DNA from: DASTPP01 sp035762175
Lineage (GTDB): Bacteria > Myxococcota_A > Polyangia > Polyangiales > Polyangiaceae
NCBI GenBank assembly: GCA_035762175.1
Contig: DASTPP010000420.1
Location: forward strand, 1-24,970
Length of the DNA stretch: 24,970 nt
Direction of reading: 5' to 3'
In this document: piece by piece, positions 17,284-24,785 of the stretch
Numbering within the stretch: the first letter of the stretch is position 1
Layout: every line of letters starts with the position of its first letter
Notes under the pieces: generated by a model
Database searches by the model: none
Seen by the model: only the letters and a program-made list of their open reading frames with translations
What the model was told of the DNA's origin: nothing
Translations under genes and position numbers: made by a program

Positions 17284-17802
17284 TCAATCGTCTTCGAGAT
17301 CGAGCGGGCCGCTGCCGGCCTCGAGCGCGGCGAGAATCTGGCGCGCCTCGACGGCCGCCTCGAGCTCGGGGTTGCTCTTGAGAAAGGCTTCGAGGTAGCG
17401 CTTGGCGATGGGGCGGTTGCCGGCGGCGGCGTGGGCGCGGCCGAGGGCGTAAAAGACGTCGCCGTCGTCGGGGGCGATGCGCTGGGCGGCCTGCGCTTCG
17501 GCGAGCGCGCCGCGCAGATCGCCGAGCATGCGCAGCACGTGCGAGAGGTTGACGCGCGCGCCGAGGTAGGCCGGAGCGAGGCGCGTCGCGGCGCGATACG
17601 CGTCGCGCGCGGGCTCGAGCTCGCCGAGCTCGTAGAGGGCGACGCCCATGAAGTGGTAGGCGTACGGGTTGCGCGGGTCGGCCTTGGCCGCGTCACGCAG
17701 CGCGTAGAGCGCGTCGCGAAAGCGCCCCTCGTGCATGAGCTCGGTGGCCTCCTCGACGGCGTCCCAGTGGGCGGCGTCGGCCGGGTCGGGGCGATCGGTC
17801 AC
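17284..17802 (-). CDS. Tetratricopeptide-repeat (TPR) protein
   Basis: A protein of 172 residues made almost entirely of helical repeats. At least three canonical TPR units can be read between about residues 13 and 150: AVEEATELMHEGRFRDALY, YHFMGVALYELGELEPARD and FYALGRAHAAAGNRPIAKR, each with the small/large residue spacing of TPR helices. An acidic tail (LDLEDD) closes the protein. There is no signal peptide or membrane segment, so it is probably a cytoplasmic protein-protein adaptor; partners are unknown. The start is GTG 17802 with a weak ribosome binding site. It lies ~120 bases downstream of rlmE on the same strand and might share its transcript. Confidence 0.85.
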   Translation of the reverse strand: MTDRPDPADAAHWDAVEEATELMHEGRFRDALYALRDAAKADPRNPYAYHFMGVALYELGELEPARDAYRAATRLAPAYLGARVNLSHVLRMLGDLRGALAEAQAAQRIAPDDGDVFYALGRAHAAAGNRPIAKRYLEAFLKSNPELEAAVEARQILAALEAGSGPLDLEDD

Positions 17803-17925
17803 GGAGCCCGGCTTACCACGGCGCGGGGGCGCCTCAAGCCGGGCGCGTCGCCACGGAGCCCGGGCGGCGGGCGGGGCGGGGTCACGGGCGCCGCGCCAGG
17901 CGAGGCGGGCGGCCCGGGCGCCCCG

Positions 17926-18561
17926 TCAAGCGGGGCCGGGGGGGGCGGCGGGCGCGGGCGGGGCGGGCGGCGGCGCGGCCTTGCGGCCGGTGCCGACGAG
18001 GAAGGCCTCGAAGCTCGAGGAGCGCACGCCCTCGGGCCGCATCACGCGCTCTTGCGCGAAGAGCGCGCGCAGGCGACGCCGCGCCGCTTCGAAGTCGGGG
18101 CCCATGAAGATCTTCGCGACGAAGGCGCCGCCGGAGGCGAGCAGCGCCTCGGCGACGTCGAGGGCCAGCGACACGAGCCGGAAGCTTCGCGCCTGGTCGG
18201 CCGAGCGGTCGCCGCTCGTGTTCGGGGCCATGTCGGAGAGCACGACGTCGTAGGGGGCGTAGCGCGAGAGGGCCTCGAGCGAGAGGCCTCCGGCGTCGGC
18301 CTGCACGAACTCGGCGTTCGGGGGCAGCGCCTGCGCGAGCGGCTGCAGATCGACCGCGAGCAGGCGGCCCGAGGGGCCGATGCGCGTCGTCGCGTAGAGC
18401 GACCACGAGCCCGGGGCGGCGCCGAGGTCGAGCACGCGCTGGCCGGGCCGCAAGAGGCGCAGGCGGCGGTCCATGTCTTCGAGCTTGAAGACGCTACGCG
18501 CGGGGAAGCCCCGGGCCTTGGCGGCGCGGGTGAACGAGTCGGGGCGGCGGTAGCCTGCCAT
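17926..18561 (-). CDS. rlmE: 23S rRNA (uridine 2'-O) methyltransferase RlmE/FtsJ
   Basis: A protein of 211 residues, the usual RlmE size. RlmE transfers methyl from S-adenosylmethionine to the 2'-O of a uridine in the 23S rRNA A-loop during 50S assembly. Seen here: the N-terminal RSVFKLEDMD with catalytic Lys, SAM-binding motif LDLGAAPGSWS, VVLSDMAPNTSGD with catalytic Asp, GGAFVAKIFMG with the second Lys, and SSSFEAFLVG with Glu. This is the complete K-D-K-E tetrad. The C-terminus has a short Pro/Ala-rich extension. ATG 18561 is preferred over an in-frame codon seven residues upstream because MAGYRRPDSFTRAAK matches the family N-terminus. It is probably constitutive. Confidence 0.93.
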   Translation of the reverse strand: MAGYRRPDSFTRAAKARGFPARSVFKLEDMDRRLRLLRPGQRVLDLGAAPGSWSLYATTRIGPSGRLLAVDLQPLAQALPPNAEFVQADAGGLSLEALSRYAPYDVVLSDMAPNTSGDRSADQARSFRLVSLALDVAEALLASGGAFVAKIFMGPDFEAARRRLRALFAQERVMRPEGVRSSSFEAFLVGTGRKAAPPPAPPAPAAPPGPA

Positions 18562-18639
18562 GGCGCCCCCGAGGCGTAGCACGCGCGCCGCGCGGCCGCG
18601 CCCTCCCCCGCGCCCTTCAGCCCCTCGCGACCGCGCGCC

Positions 18640-19134
18640 CTACCAGGTCGGGCGCCAGCCGGGGTGGGGCCGCAACAGGGGGGCTTCGGAGGCGTGCGCG
18701 AAGGCGCCGGCCTCGTAGTGCACGCGCAGGGTCATGCCCGCGACCGCGAGCGCGGCCTGGCCGACCGCGGCGCCCATGCGCACGAACGAGGGCGTGCGGG
18801 CGCCGAGCAGCATGTCGACCCGCAGGACGCGCTCGGCGCCGAGGCGCAGGCCCCAGTCGGTCAGAATGAGCCGCGCCTCCGAGTCGTAGGTCATCAGGTT
18901 GCGCCAGTCGTGCAGGAAGCGCATCGGCCGCGGGCTCTGCTGGTACAGGCCGAGCAGGGCGTCGGTCGCGGGGCCGGCGATGAGGCGCGAGAGCGAGACG
19001 CTGAGGTGCGCGTTCGGCTCGAACTGCGTCACCATGCCCAGGGGCAGCGTCAGCCAGAGGCGCAGGGGGCCCACGCTGAAGGCCGCGCTCGGCGGCAAAC
19101 CCTCGAAGGTGGGGGGGTCGGCCTCGGAGCGCAC
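18640..19134 (-). CDS. Small protein, possibly STAS-like fold, function unknown
   Basis: About 164 residues from GTG 19134. I do not recognise a named family with certainty. The middle, PMRFLHDWRNLMTYDSEARLILTDWG, followed by RVLRVDMLLGARTPSFVRMGAAVGQAALAVAGMTL, resembles small STAS/SpoIIAA-like proteins common in Myxococcota, which begin a helix with HDW and YDSEAR and then have an MG-V-A-L segment. There is no signal peptide or membrane helix. The frame is open up to GTG 19257, but the first 41 codons of that longer version look non-coding; an ATG lies further in (near 19037). It is divergent from uup across an AT-richer stretch. Confidence 0.6.
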   Translation of the reverse strand: MRSEADPPTFEGLPPSAAFSVGPLRLWLTLPLGMVTQFEPNAHLSVSLSRLIAGPATDALLGLYQQSPRPMRFLHDWRNLMTYDSEARLILTDWGLRLGAERVLRVDMLLGARTPSFVRMGAAVGQAALAVAGMTLRVHYEAGAFAHASEAPLLRPHPGWRPTW

Positions 19135-19257
19135 GGCAATCGGGAGGGGCAAGAGGGTTGAGCTGGGCAAAGGCAGTGCCGAAAGGTGCGCCCGGGTGGG
19201 CTCGCTTCCGGCGCTGAGCAAGATGTGACGAGACGATATAACCCCGGGGCTTACCAC

Positions 19258-19419
19258 GCGACAATCCGTCGCACGTGGACGGGCTTGCCTCTCGAAAGGC
19301 CCGGGTTTTTGGGGTACGCTGGCCGGGGGCCGTGCGTTTCGGCGGGGGCGCGGCCGCCGGGCGCTCCGGCCGGAAAATTAGCGTGAACGCCTCCGGAAAA
19401 ACGCAGTAGAGCGGGGGGC
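19258..19419. promoter_or_regulatory. Divergent intergenic region upstream of uup
   Basis: A comparatively AT-richer stretch (a TTTTT run near 19306-19310, GGAAAATTAGCG near 19373, GGAAAAACGCAG near 19395) lies between the divergent STAS-like gene and uup, consistent with promoters on both strands. A minus-strand TATAT-containing element sits at about 19237-19241. Exact -10/-35 boxes cannot be assigned with confidence. Confidence 0.35.
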
Positions 19420-21351
19420 GTGACTGGCACGGCGGCTCTGACGCTCCTCGGCGCGCGGGGGCTCGGCAAGGCGTACGGCCCCTCGGTGGTGCTCGAGGGG
19501 GTCGATTTGAGCATCGCCGAGGGCGAGCGGGTCGGCCTGGTGGGGGTGAACGGCTCGGGCAAGTCGACGCTGGCGCGCATCCTCGCGGGGGTCGAAGAGC
19601 CCGACGTGGGCGAGGTGGCGCGGCGGCGGGGGGCGAGGCTACGCTACCTCGAGCAAGAGCCCGCGTTCGCGCCGGGGCTGTCGGCGCGCGCGGCGGTGAC
19701 CGAGGGGCTCGAGGCGTGGGCCGAGGCCAAGGGCCGCTACGAGCGGGCGAGCGCGGCGATCGAGCGGGGCGCGGGCGAGCTCGCCGCGCTGCTCGCGGCG
19801 CAGGCCGAGGCGGCGGCCGACGTCGAGCGGCTCGGCGGCTGGGAGCGCGGGCACGAGGTCGACTCGCTGCTCGGCCACCTCTCGGTGCCCGACCCCGAGG
19901 CCGAGGTGGCGCGGCTCTCGGGCGGCGAGCGGCGGCGCGTGGCGCTCGCGCGGCTGCTCATCGCGCGGCCCGACCTCGCCATCCTCGACGAGCCGACCAA
20001 CCACCTCGACGTCGAGACGATCGCCTGGCTCGAAGAGTACCTGCTCGACGAGTACCCGGGCGCGCTGCTCTTGGTGACGCACGACCGCTACCTGCTCGAC
20101 CGCGTGACCGCGCGCACGCTCGAGCTGTCGCGCGGGGCGGTCTACGACTACGAGGGCGGCTACGAGCGCTACCTCGAGGCGAAGGCCGAGCGCCTGCTGC
20201 ACGAGGCGCGCACGGAGGCGAACCGGCAGAACTTCCTGCGCCGCGAGCTCGAGTGGCTGAGGCGGCAGCCGAAGGCGCGCACGACCAAGCAGAAGGCGCG
20301 CATCGACCGCGCCGAGGCGGCCAAGGCGCAGCGGGGCCCCCCGAGAGAGCGCGCGGCGAGCCTGCAGCTCGACGAGGCGCGCTCGGGCAAGACCATCCTC
20401 GAGGCGCGCGGGCTCGGGGTCGCGGCCGGCGGCCGCCGCCTCGTCGCGGGCTTCGACCTCGTGCTGACCCAGGGCGAGCGGGTCGGCATCGTCGGGCGCA
20501 ACGGCGCGGGCAAGACGACCCTCTTGCGCACGCTCGTCGGCGAGATCGGGCCGGCGGCGGGCGAGCTGACGCGGGGCCAGAACACGAAGGTGTCGTACTT
20601 CGACCAGCAGCGCGCCGAGCTCGACCTCGACAAGAGCGTCTTCGACAACGTGATCGGCGACCAGCCGAAGGTCGAGCTCGCCGGCGAGGTGATCGACGCG
20701 CGCAGCTACCTCGAGCGCTTCCTGTTCGACCCGCACAAGCAGCGCCAGCCCGTCCGCTCGCTCTCGGGCGGCGAGCGCGCGCGCGTCGCGCTCGCGCGCC
20801 TCTTGCGCCAGCCGGCGAACCTGCTCGTCTTCGACGAGCCGACCAACGATCTCGACGTCGCCACGCTCGCGGCGCTCGAAGACCTGCTCGTGCGCTTCCA
20901 GGGCACGTCGCTCGTCGTCACCCACGACCGCTACTTCCTCGACCGGGTGGCGACGTCCATCTTGCATCTTGCGGGCGACGGCACCGCCATCAAGTACCCG
21001 GGCAACTACGGCGACTTCGAGCGCGCGCGCGAAGAGCTGCTCGCCCGCAAGAGAGAAGAAGAGCGCGCGAAAGAGGCCGCCGCCGCCCCGGCCCGCCCGC
21101 CGCCCCGGCCCGCCCCCGCGCGCAAGGGCCTCTCGCGCGCCGAGCGCGCCGAGCTCGACGGCATCGTCGACGCCATCGGCGAGGCCGAGGGGCGCGTCGC
21201 CGCGCTCGAGGCGCGCCTCGGCGACCCCGAGGTGTACGCGAACGGCGACGAGGTCAGGCGCGTGAGCGCCGAGCTCGCCGCGGCGAAAGACGAGGCGGCG
21301 CGCCTGAACGCCCGCTGGGAAGAGCTCGAGGCGAAGGCGGCCGAGGGCTGA
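19420..21351 (+). CDS. uup: ABC-F family ATPase Uup
   Basis: A soluble protein of 643 residues with two ABC ATPase domains and no membrane segment. Domain 1 has Walker A GVNGSGKST (about 42-50), signature LSGGERRRVAL and Walker B LAILDEPTNHLD. The P-site-interacting linker is the charged helical hairpin around WLRRQPKARTTKQKAR (about 280-300). Domain 2 has Walker A GRNGAGKTT, signature LSGGERARVAL and LLVFDEPTNDLD. An Ala/Pro-rich tether and a C-terminal coiled coil (about 570-640) follow; this tail marks Uup among ABC-F proteins and binds DNA or ribosome. Uup is implicated in ribosome function and in limiting precise transposon excision. The start is GTG 19420 after a G-rich stretch. The stop codon lies inside a 39-bp inverted repeat. 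Confidence 0.92.
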   Translation: MTGTAALTLLGARGLGKAYGPSVVLEGVDLSIAEGERVGLVGVNGSGKSTLARILAGVEEPDVGEVARRRGARLRYLEQEPAFAPGLSARAAVTEGLEAWAEAKGRYERASAAIERGAGELAALLAAQAEAAADVERLGGWERGHEVDSLLGHLSVPDPEAEVARLSGGERRRVALARLLIARPDLAILDEPTNHLDVETIAWLEEYLLDEYPGALLLVTHDRYLLDRVTARTLELSRGAVYDYEGGYERYLEAKAERLLHEARTEANRQNFLRRELEWLRRQPKARTTKQKARIDRAEAAKAQRGPPRERAASLQLDEARSGKTILEARGLGVAAGGRRLVAGFDLVLTQGERVGIVGRNGAGKTTLLRTLVGEIGPAAGELTRGQNTKVSYFDQQRAELDLDKSVFDNVIGDQPKVELAGEVIDARSYLERFLFDPHKQRQPVRSLSGGERARVALARLLRQPANLLVFDEPTNDLDVATLAALEDLLVRFQGTSLVVTHDRYFLDRVATSILHLAGDGTAIKYPGNYGDFERAREELLARKREEERAKEAAAAPARPPPRPAPARKGLSRAERAELDGIVDAIGEAEGRVAALEARLGDPEVYANGDEVRRVSAELAAAKDEAARLNARWEELEAKAAEG

Positions 21352-21472
21352 GCGCGGCCTTCCGGGGCCCGTGAGCCTGCCTGGAGGCGGGGGCCCCACG
21401 GTCTGAGCCGGCCGGCGAGTTTGGGGTGCCGGAAGGCAGGCTCACGGGCCCCGGAAGGCCGCGCTCAGCCCT
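21344..21472. terminator. Perfect 39-bp inverted repeat between convergent uup and ychJ
   Basis: The left arm 21344-21382 and right arm 21434-21472 are exact reverse complements over all 39 bases, separated by a 51-base loop. The left arm includes the last Gly codon and TGA of uup; the right arm includes the last Gly codon and TGA of the opposing gene. Transcripts from either side would fold into a very stable hairpin, so a bidirectional terminator or mRNA 3'-end stabiliser is likely. There is no T-run. The identity of the two gene ends looks like an inverted copy of one gene's 3' end rather than a chance stem. Confidence 0.85.
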
Positions 21473-21947
21473 GGCCGGCGAGCGCGAGAAAGCCCTCGCG
21501 CGTCAGCGCGCCCACATCGCGCGGCAGGGCGGCCTCGGGCACGAGCACGCCCTCGGCGTAGCGCCAGCCGGGGCCCTCGCGGTAGAAGGACGAGAGCTCG
21601 GCGAACGAGCGGCTCTGGCCCTTCTCGAAGATGCGCGCGAAAAAGAGCACCTCGCCCGCGTCGCCCGCGGCGGCCTCGTGCAGCAGCGTCAGGCCGACGT
21701 AGCGCAGGGGGCGGCGCCCGCGGGCGAGCTCGAGCAAGAACTCGGCCTCGGGGCGGGCGCGATCGGGGTGGGCCGCGGCGAGCGTCTTGTAGAGGTAGGG
21801 GCCCAGGTTCAGCGCGAAGGCGGCGTAGCGCGAGCGCATGAGGGCGCCGGGCGCCGGGGCCTCGGCCTCGCCGCGGTGGTAGGGGGCGCAGCAGGCGGCG
21901 TAGCGCCGGCCCGAGTGGCAGGGGCAGTCGCGCGGGGCCTGGGCCAT
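21465..21947 (-). CDS. ychJ: YchJ family protein (UPF0225) with SEC-C zinc motif
   Basis: A protein of 160 residues, typical for the family. The N-terminal SEC-C-type zinc site CPCHSGRRYAACCAPYH (residues 8-24) precedes ALMRSRYAAFALNLGPYLYKTL and an NTF2-like alpha/beta domain with RYVGLTLLHEAAAGDAGEVLFFARIFEKG and SSFYREGPGWRYAEG. YchJ-type proteins are conserved but of undefined function; the SEC-C motif suggests zinc and protein binding. The start ATG 21947 places the motif at the very N-terminus as in homologues. It lies 23 bases downstream of the Gre-like gene on the same strand and may be co-transcribed. Its stop lies in the 39-bp inverted repeat shared with uup. Confidence 0.88.
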   Translation of the reverse strand: MAQAPRDCPCHSGRRYAACCAPYHRGEAEAPAPGALMRSRYAAFALNLGPYLYKTLAAAHPDRARPEAEFLLELARGRRPLRYVGLTLLHEAAAGDAGEVLFFARIFEKGQSRSFAELSSFYREGPGWRYAEGVLVPEAALPRDVGALTREGFLALAGQG

Positions 21948-21970
21948 GGCGTCGCTCGGGGCCCGCCGGC

Positions 21971-22456
21971 TCAGTCGACCCGCAGCACGGCGAGCTCGCG
22001 CGCCCGCCCGCCCGCGCTCAGCTCGCACTCGTCGCCGGCGCGCTTGCCGAGCAGCGCGCGGCCGAGCGGCGACTCGGGGGTGACGACCTGCACGCTCGCG
22101 CCCCCGAGCGCCGCGCCGCCGCCGTGCGGCGCGAGGAAGAAGCGGCGCTCTTGGCCGCTCTCGTCGACCGTCACGAGCGCGCCGAGCGCGACCGGATCGT
22201 CGTCGCCGAAGGCCCGGAGCGCCATCGCCCGCACCGCCGCGAGGCCCGCCCGGAGCTCTTCGATGCGCATCGCCTGGCCCCGGGCGAGGTAGGTCTGCTC
22301 GAGCGCGCGGGTGTCTTTGTCGTTCTCGGGCTTGGCGTCCTCGTGGGTCGCGCCCTCGACCACCGCGCGGTGCGCGCGCTCGAGCACGTCGAGGTCGGTC
22401 GCGAGCAGGGTGACGAGCTCGTCTTTCAGGGCTTGCTTCGGGGGCGGACCCGCCAT
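21971..22456 (-). CDS. GreA/GreB-like transcription elongation factor
   Basis: A protein of 161 residues. An N-terminal antiparallel coiled coil (about 5-75), with the tip region ATHEDAKPENDKDTRALEQTYL and RGQAMRIEELRAGL, precedes a C-terminal FKBP-like domain (about 80-161) containing VALGALVTVDESGQERRFFLAP and VQVVTPESPLGRALLGKRAGDEC. The latter is the standard Gre C-terminal signature. Gre proteins enter the RNA polymerase secondary channel and stimulate transcript cleavage through acidic residues at the coiled-coil tip. The tip here is acidic but differs from GreA/GreB, so this belongs to the Gre-like subgroup and cleavage activity is not assured. The start is ATG 22456; an upstream in-frame codon at 22471 is less likely. 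Confidence 0.85.
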   Translation of the reverse strand: MAGPPPKQALKDELVTLLATDLDVLERAHRAVVEGATHEDAKPENDKDTRALEQTYLARGQAMRIEELRAGLAAVRAMALRAFGDDDPVALGALVTVDESGQERRFFLAPHGGGAALGGASVQVVTPESPLGRALLGKRAGDECELSAGGRARELAVLRVD

Positions 22457-22505
22457 GGCGCGGCCGAGCATAGCCCAGCCCGGCCCGCCGCGTCCCGCCC
22501 CGGGC

Positions 22506-22538
22506 CGCGCGGGGGCCGGCGTCGCGCGGGGGCCGGCG
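22506..22538. repeat. 17-bp direct repeat upstream of the GNAT gene
   Basis: CGCGCGGGGGCCGGCG occurs at 22506-22521 and again, perfectly, at 22523-22538, between the divergent Gre-like and GNAT genes. It is either two operator-like sites or slippage in GC-rich sequence. Confidence 0.55.
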
Positions 22539-22596
22539 CCGCGCCGATCGACCCGGCGGCGAAACCGTGCGAGGGCGCGGCGCGTAAGGTGCCGCC

Positions 22597-23052
22597 ATGA
22601 ACGCCACCGTCGAGCCCGCCCGCGCCGCCGATCTGCCCGCCCTCGCCAGGCTGCTCGGGGCGCAGTTCGCCGAGCACTCCATCGAGCTCGAGCCCGCGGC
22701 GCTGCGCGAGGCGCTGCGCGGCCTCGTCGAGGCCCCGGCCCGGGGCGCGGTGCTCGTCGCCCGCGACGAGGGGGGGCGCGCCGTCGGCATCGCCTGCCTC
22801 TCGTACCTCTGGACGCTCGAGCACGGCGGCCTGTCGGCCTGGCTCGACGAGCTCTACGTCACGCCCGCCTGCCGCGGGCGCGGCCTCGGGGCGCGGCTCG
22901 TGCGCGAGGCGTGCGCGCGCGCGGCCGCCGACGGGTGCGCGGCGGTCGACCTCGAGGTCGAAGCCGACCACGCGCGGGTCGAGCGGCTCTACGCGCGCGA
23001 GGGCTTCCGGGCGCACCGGCGGGCGCGCTGGGTCAAGCCCCTGCGGGGCTGA
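22597..23052 (+). CDS. GNAT family N-acetyltransferase
   Basis: A protein of 151 residues, a single GNAT domain of normal length. The N-terminal strand VEPARAADLPALARLL leads to helices, the strand AVGIACLSYLW, and WLDELYVTPACRGRGLGARLV, which is the acetyl-CoA binding motif A (Q/RxxGxG/A form RGRGLG). DLEVEADHARVERLYAREGFR is the canonical motif B. The acyl acceptor cannot be predicted. AAGGTG lies eight bases upstream of ATG 22597 and makes a good ribosome binding site. The gene is divergent from the Gre-like gene and its stop codon lies in the first unit of an 18-bp tandem repeat. Confidence 0.9.
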   Translation: MNATVEPARAADLPALARLLGAQFAEHSIELEPAALREALRGLVEAPARGAVLVARDEGGRAVGIACLSYLWTLEHGGLSAWLDELYVTPACRGRGLGARLVREACARAAADGCAAVDLEVEADHARVERLYAREGFRAHRRARWVKPLRG

Positions 23053-23133
23053 CGCGGGGGCGGACGCGAACGCGGGGGCGGGCGCGGACGCGGGGGCGGG
23101 CGCGAACACGGGGGCGGGCGCGAACACGGGGGC
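23044..23133 (+). repeat. 18-bp tandem repeat, five units, starting at the GNAT stop codon
   Basis: Units at 23044, 23062, 23080, 23098 and 23116 end in GGGGGC; the last two are identical (GGGCGCGAACACGGGGGC). The first unit contains the GNAT stop TGA. The 18-base period keeps reading frame but the frames have no protein-like character. It is a likely length-variable locus. Confidence 0.9.
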
Positions 23134-23421
23134 GGGCCCCTCGAAGGGTGGCCGAGCGGGGGGGCGAGCGAGGTAAGCCGGGACCAGCGGGGCCCCGAGC
23201 GTGAGAACCAAGCGAGGTGCCAAGCGAGGTGCCAAGCGGGGGCCGAACGGGGGCCGAACGGGGGCCGAACGGGGGGCCCGGGCGGCCGCGCACGAGCTCG
23301 ACCTCGCGCTCGCCGCGCCGCGGCGAGCGCGCTACGACAACCGTTGTTGACGGACGCCCCGGCCGGGCGAAGGCCCGCCGGGGGGCCCGCAACGGAACCT
23401 CTGACCCCCAAAGACCCCCGG
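23134..23421. other. Non-coding region with further short repeats before the heme oxygenase
   Basis: After the 18-bp array come a 12-bp unit CCAAGCGAGGTG twice (23208-23231) and an 11-bp unit GGGGGCCGAAC three times (23238-23270). CGCTCGCCGCGCCGCGGCGAGCG, which is strongly self-complementary, lies near 23307-23330. The heme oxygenase promoter should lie in the following ~90 bases (CTACGACAACCGTTGTTGACGG near 23331 is the least GC-rich part, with CAACCGTTG dyad-like). No gene is seen. Confidence 0.6.
23208..23270. repeat. Adjacent 12-bp (x2) and 11-bp (x3) tandem repeats
   Basis: CCAAGCGAGGTG is at 23208-23219 and 23220-23231, with a third start CCAAGCG at 23232. GGGGGCCGAAC is at 23238, 23249 and 23260, all exact. 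Two unrelated unit lengths back to back suggest independent slippage events in this intergenic region. Confidence 0.85.
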
Positions 23422-24687
23422 ATGACCACCAGTCTGATGGAGCAGCTCCGTGCCGACACGAAAGGGCCGCACGAAGCGCTCGAGCGGCTGCCGTATTTCG
23501 AAGCGCTGAGGCAGGGCACGCTACCGCGCGAGGCGTACGTGAACTTTTTGCGCGCCCTCTCGCTCCTGCACGAGGCGCTCGAGGACGCGCTCGGCATGGC
23601 CCCGGGGGTCACGGCCGAGGTCTGGCGCGAGGGCATGAGCAAGGTGCCGCTGCTGGCGCGCGATCTCGGCGAGATCGGGCAGGGGGTGCCCGAGGTGCCC
23701 CAGGCGGCGGCGCGCGCCATCGCCCTGGCCGAGCAGCTGCGCGCCCGCGCGACCGACGACCCGGCCTGGGCGCTCGGCTACCTCTACGTGCTCGAGGGCT
23801 CGACGCTCGGCGGCCGCCTGCTGCGCCGCGACCTCGAGCGCCTGCCGGGCCTCGAGGGCGGCATCGGCCGGCACTACGTCTCGAGCTACGGCGACGGCAC
23901 GGGCGAGCACTGGCGCGCCTTCTCGTCGCGCATGAACGCCCTGGTGCTCGAGAACGAGGTGCGCGATCGCGCCGCGGCCGTCGCGCGCGAGGCCTTCGAG
24001 GGCGTCGCCGCCGTCGTCGAGGCGCTCTACCCGCCCGCCCCCGAAGACTGGGGCTCGATCGTCCGGGCGCTCAACCCCGAGGCCGGGCACCACCCCATCA
24101 CGTCCGACCCGGTCGAGCTGCGGGCGGCGCTGCGCGCGGGCGAGCGCACTTGGCACCGCTTCCCGTATTACGAGCGGCGCTACGGGCCGCGCGGGCGCCG
24201 CTTCATGCGCAGCGACAGCGCGTGGCTCGCGCACCTGACCGAGCGCCCCAGCCACGAGCTCGAGCGGCAGATCTTCTGGCTCGGCGGCGTGCTCACCAAC
24301 CGCGGCATGCCGCGCTGGCTGCTCGAGTGTCACCTCGAAGACCTCTTCGTCGAGCTGGCGCGGGCGCGCCCCGAGCGCCGCGAGCGCTACGAGCCGCTGC
24401 GCGAGACGTCCGCCCGCCTGCGCTCGGCCCGCCTCGCGCGCTTCGACGAGGCCTCGTTCGCGCGCCTCGGCGCCGACTTCGACGCCGCCGTCGGCCCCGA
24501 GCAGCGCCGCCGCCTGCCGCACGCGGGCGGCCTCATCGCCTCCGCCGTCGCCGACCAGGCCGACGGTCACGAGTGCGCCGTCGAGAGCCTGATCCAGTGG
24601 CTCGGGTCGGCCGTGCACTTTCCGCCGCCCTGGGTCGAGGCCGTCGCCCGCACGCTCGAAAGCGCCAAGCGCGCCCTCCGACGATGA
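23422..24687 (+). CDS. Heme oxygenase-family protein with a large C-terminal extension
   Basis: A protein of 421 residues. Residues 1 to ~200 match bacterial heme oxygenases. LRADTKGPHEALERLPYF carries the proximal His17, followed by the LPREAYVNFLRALSLLHEALE helix and the distal-helix region GYLYVLEGSTLGGRLL (about 117-132). Heme oxygenases open heme to biliverdin, CO and iron, supplying iron or a bilin chromophore. Known single-domain members are about 190-220 residues. Here residues ~235-421 form an additional mostly helical domain, including TWHRFPYYERRYGPRGRRF, IFWLGGVLTNRGMPRWLLE and HLEDLFVELARARPERRERY, which I cannot assign. No phytochrome gene is in the window. ATG 23422 begins directly at the family N-terminus. 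Confidence 0.82.
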   Translation: MTTSLMEQLRADTKGPHEALERLPYFEALRQGTLPREAYVNFLRALSLLHEALEDALGMAPGVTAEVWREGMSKVPLLARDLGEIGQGVPEVPQAAARAIALAEQLRARATDDPAWALGYLYVLEGSTLGGRLLRRDLERLPGLEGGIGRHYVSSYGDGTGEHWRAFSSRMNALVLENEVRDRAAAVAREAFEGVAAVVEALYPPAPEDWGSIVRALNPEAGHHPITSDPVELRAALRAGERTWHRFPYYERRYGPRGRRFMRSDSAWLAHLTERPSHELERQIFWLGGVLTNRGMPRWLLECHLEDLFVELARARPERRERYEPLRETSARLRSARLARFDEASFARLGADFDAAVGPEQRRRLPHAGGLIASAVADQADGHECAVESLIQWLGSAVHFPPPWVEAVARTLESAKRALRR

Positions 24688-24691
24688 GCCC

Positions 24692-24740
24692 CTGAACGTT
24701 TGCCGCCCCTGTCGGTTCTAGCCCCGACAGAATCGTTCAG
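24692..24740 (+). terminator. Nested hairpin after the heme oxygenase gene
   Basis: An inner stem CTGTCGG (24709-24715) / CCGACAG (24724-24730) sits inside an outer stem CTGAACG (24692-24698) / CGTTCAG (24734-24740). Both are perfect over seven base pairs, with 10 unpaired bases on the 5' side and 3 on the 3' side between stems. It begins four bases after the stop, consistent with a terminator or 3'-end structure, though there is no T-run. Confidence 0.5.
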
Positions 24741-24785
24741 GTCGCCCGAGAGGTCGGCGCACGTGGTAGGCTAGGGGGCGCACTT

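Noticed and set aside
23044..23133. C-terminal extension of the GNAT protein through the 18-bp repeats
   Set aside because: A TGA stop lies in the first unit and the domain is already complete. The repeat frame (Gly-Arg-Thr-Arg type) has no protein-like character.
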